Of a stretch of 24,758 bases of DNA, positions 23,307 to 24,758 are shown one piece after another; the first letter of the stretch is position 1, and the number at the start of each line of letters is the position of its first letter. The notes beneath the pieces were generated by a model. That model searched no databases. It worked only from the letters and a program-made list of their open reading frames with translations, and was not told the DNA's origin. The stretch comes from Cellvibrionaceae bacterium. Its GTDB lineage: Bacteria; Pseudomonadota; Gammaproteobacteria; Pseudomonadales; Cellvibrionaceae. Made by a program: the position numbers and the translations under genes. The stretch is taken from contig JAUVQU010000007.1 of assembly GCA_030597965.1 (NCBI GenBank), positions 1 to 24,758 on the forward strand. The letters run 5' to 3'.

Positions 23307-23918
23307 TTAAACGTCTCTGCCCTGCTGTCGTGCAACCCAGTAATCAAGACTAACGTAACGGCCACCACCAGAAAATAACAACATCAGGCACATAATAAAG
23401 TAGGTCACCCCGTATTCAATCCCGTTATTACTGATCACCAAATTCCCTCGCGCGGTCAACCAGTCATAGCTGCCATGCTCTCGTAAAATCTCTTTAGCTT
23501 GGGCTAAACGCTCAGCGCCTTCTACGACACGATCATTAGCGTAAAGAAAACCGGGATCACCCACCGCCTGCCAACCATTAGGCCAGTGCACGGCAAAAAT
23601 TGCCACCAACATGGTGACCATTAAAGGAATGCTTATTAGGCGTGTTGCCAAACCCGCCAACAGTAGTATACCGCCACCAAACTCAGTCAGTGCCGCCAAC
23701 CAACCCATCAATTCGGGCATAGGCAGACCCAAGCCCCAATCCGGGTTGCCAAACCAGGCAATAGTGTCTTCAATACTGGCTATTTTTTTCCAGCCCACAT
23801 ACATAAACACTGGGCCAAGATAGAGACGCAAAGCCAACGGACCTAAACCTTCCGCATGGCGCAGAGCCTTAAGAGCGCAGTAATAATATCCGGATATTTT
23901 TTGAATAAGCTGGGTCAC
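23307..23918 (-). CDS. DoxX-family membrane protein, HvfX-like
   Basis: This 203-residue inner-membrane protein has four predicted spans (about 28-45, 68-88, 92-110 and 165-185). The DoxX core shows LALRLYLGPVFMYVGWKKI, WFGNPDWGLGLPMPELM, LAALTEFGGGILLLAGLATR and PLMVTMLVAIFAVHWPNGW. Between spans 3 and 4 is a loop of about 55 residues with many charges, which most DoxX proteins lack but HvfX-type members have. HvfX goes with copper-binding RiPP (bufferin) clusters hvfABC, yet no hvfA, hvfB or hvfC lies here, so this is a solitary homologue of unknown role. The start is GTG at 23918 with GAGGA about six bases upstream; the ATG overlapping that site is out of frame. Confidence 0.85.
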   Translation of the reverse strand: MTQLIQKISGYYYCALKALRHAEGLGPLALRLYLGPVFMYVGWKKIASIEDTIAWFGNPDWGLGLPMPELMGWLAALTEFGGGILLLAGLATRLISIPLMVTMLVAIFAVHWPNGWQAVGDPGFLYANDRVVEGAERLAQAKEILREHGSYDWLTARGNLVISNNGIEYGVTYFIMCLMLLFSGGGRYVSLDYWVARQQGRDV

Positions 23919-23984
23919 TGGGCATCCTCGCGCGTTACTTTTCAGAAGAATTTTCTGTCGGTAGCTCTGACCCAGAGCAAAAGA

Positions 23985-24007
23985 GAGAGTTCCAAATGAA
24001 AGCTCTC
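23985..24007 (-). terminator. Weak hairpin after can
   Basis: On the minus strand GAGAG(C)TT pairs with AACTCTC around an 8-base loop with one bulged C, followed by TCTTTT. It lies about 40 bases after the can stop and could be a weak terminator before doxX. Confidence 0.28.
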
Positions 24008-24043
24008 AATGAGATCTATCAAAGGAAACCTGAATATTATGCT

Positions 24044-24646
24044 CTAGTCATTACATTGACGAGAAACATGAAGATCTTTGACGATGCCATCGCGCAAATC
24101 GTAAACCCAGCCATGCACGCTGAGCTCTTGGCCGCGCTTCCATGCATTTCTCACAACCGTTGTTTGGCATACATGCTCGACCTGCTCCACCACATTGTAT
24201 TCCACTAAACGCTCCGCTTTTTCTTCGTCGGTCTCGGCGCTGGACAATTCAACATGATATTTTCTTTTCACATCGCGAATATGTTCGAGCCAGTTATCAA
24301 TCAATCCATTGTCAGCGTTTCCCAGCGAGGCCAACACCCCACCACAACCATAGTGCCCCACCACCATAATGTGCCTTACTTTCAGAACATCTACTGCGTA
24401 CTGCATGACCGACAGGCAATTTAGGTCGGTATGCACAACAACATTGGCGATATTACGATGAACGAAAATAGTACCCGGCTCCATGCCGACAATTTGGTTG
24501 GCCGCAATACGACTGTCAGAACAGCCTATCCATAAATACTCCGGTGTCTGCTGTGCCGAAAGATCGTTAAAATAGTCTGGATTTTCCTTTTTAACCGACT
24601 CAGCCCACTCACGATTGTTTTCAAAAAGCATGGAAGGATCAGACAT
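24044..24646 (-). CDS. can: Beta-class carbonic anhydrase (Can-type)
   Basis: It interconverts CO2 and bicarbonate, supplying bicarbonate for biosynthetic carboxylations. The product has 200 residues (E. coli Can 220). Zinc ligands C42, D44, H98 and C101 are in WIGCSDSR and GHYGCGG, with R46 as the dyad partner of D44; numbering is identical to E. coli Can. W39 and R64, and a tyrosine at 182, match residues of the non-catalytic bicarbonate pocket of type II enzymes, so allosteric inhibition by bicarbonate is likely. The start ATG has AGGATAA upstream. The 112 bases between it and the window edge show no convincing promoter. Its only neighbour on the same strand is doxX, with no obvious functional link. 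Confidence 0.96.
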   Translation of the reverse strand: MSDPSMLFENNREWAESVKKENPDYFNDLSAQQTPEYLWIGCSDSRIAANQIVGMEPGTIFVHRNIANVVVHTDLNCLSVMQYAVDVLKVRHIMVVGHYGCGGVLASLGNADNGLIDNWLEHIRDVKRKYHVELSSAETDEEKAERLVEYNVVEQVEHVCQTTVVRNAWKRGQELSVHGWVYDLRDGIVKDLHVSRQCND

Positions 24647-24758
24647 AGTATTATCCTAAAGTGAATGTTTAATTTTTATGATAGAAGCTTTAGCCAATTT
24701 ATCCCAGTCATGCTGATGGCTTGTCTATTCTACAGCGCCAAGTATTATCTCACTATAC

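Noticed and set aside
1..24758. Defence island, prophage, RiPP cluster or other novel multi-gene system
   Set aside because: Every gene but one is a recognised core family in a largely conserved order; no integrase, transposase, repeat array, tRNA end or composition shift was seen.

Overview
The window looks like a stretch of core chromosome from a gammaproteobacterium close to the Pseudomonas/Cellvibrionales side of the class. The evidence is a gene order (lptB-rpoN-hpf-ptsN-rapZ-npr, then darP, then nit-yhdP-rng-maf-mreDCB, then gatCAB) that I recall as essentially the P. aeruginosa PA4461-PA4484 block, the presence of the GatCAB amidotransferase, a PA4642-family small protein and a Pseudomonas-type RhlB helicase. 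Base composition is moderate (mid-to-high 40s % G+C by eye) and even, so this is not a high-GC Pseudomonas. I see no mobile element, CRISPR array, tRNA or rRNA, prophage gene or island boundary.

Layout. Positions 1-4307 (+) hold the end of lptB (LPS-export ATPase), rpoN (sigma-54), hpf (ribosome hibernation), ptsN, rapZ and npr (nitrogen PTS and its RNA-binding partner). Positions 4409-6358 (+) hold mgtE (Mg2+ channel) and darP (50S assembly), converging on msrB. Positions 6374-16671 (-) form one long block read right to left: mreB, mreC, mreD, maf, rng, yhdP, nit, msrB, linking cell shape, nucleotide sanitation, RNA decay and envelope lipid transport. A 326-bp divergent regulatory region (16672-16997) separates it from gatC-gatA-gatB (+), which is followed by a PA4642-family gene and cysZ (+). 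At the right end an rhlB-like DEAD-box helicase, an HvfX-like DoxX protein and a beta-carbonic anhydrase lie on the minus strand.

I did not find a new multi-gene system. The points that deserve a second look are mostly about gene expression. mreC appears to start at an ATT codon behind a strong ribosome-binding site. A strong, nearly symmetric terminator sits between mreB and mreC. A sigma-54-type -24/-12 element lies upstream of rpoN itself. Two perfect hairpins lie at or just inside the start of yhdP. A perfect dyad sits between gatC and gatA. Both tldD and pmbA are absent from the slots flanking darP where I would expect them. Assignments of core genes are firm. Promoters and weak terminators are by-eye calls and are scored low.
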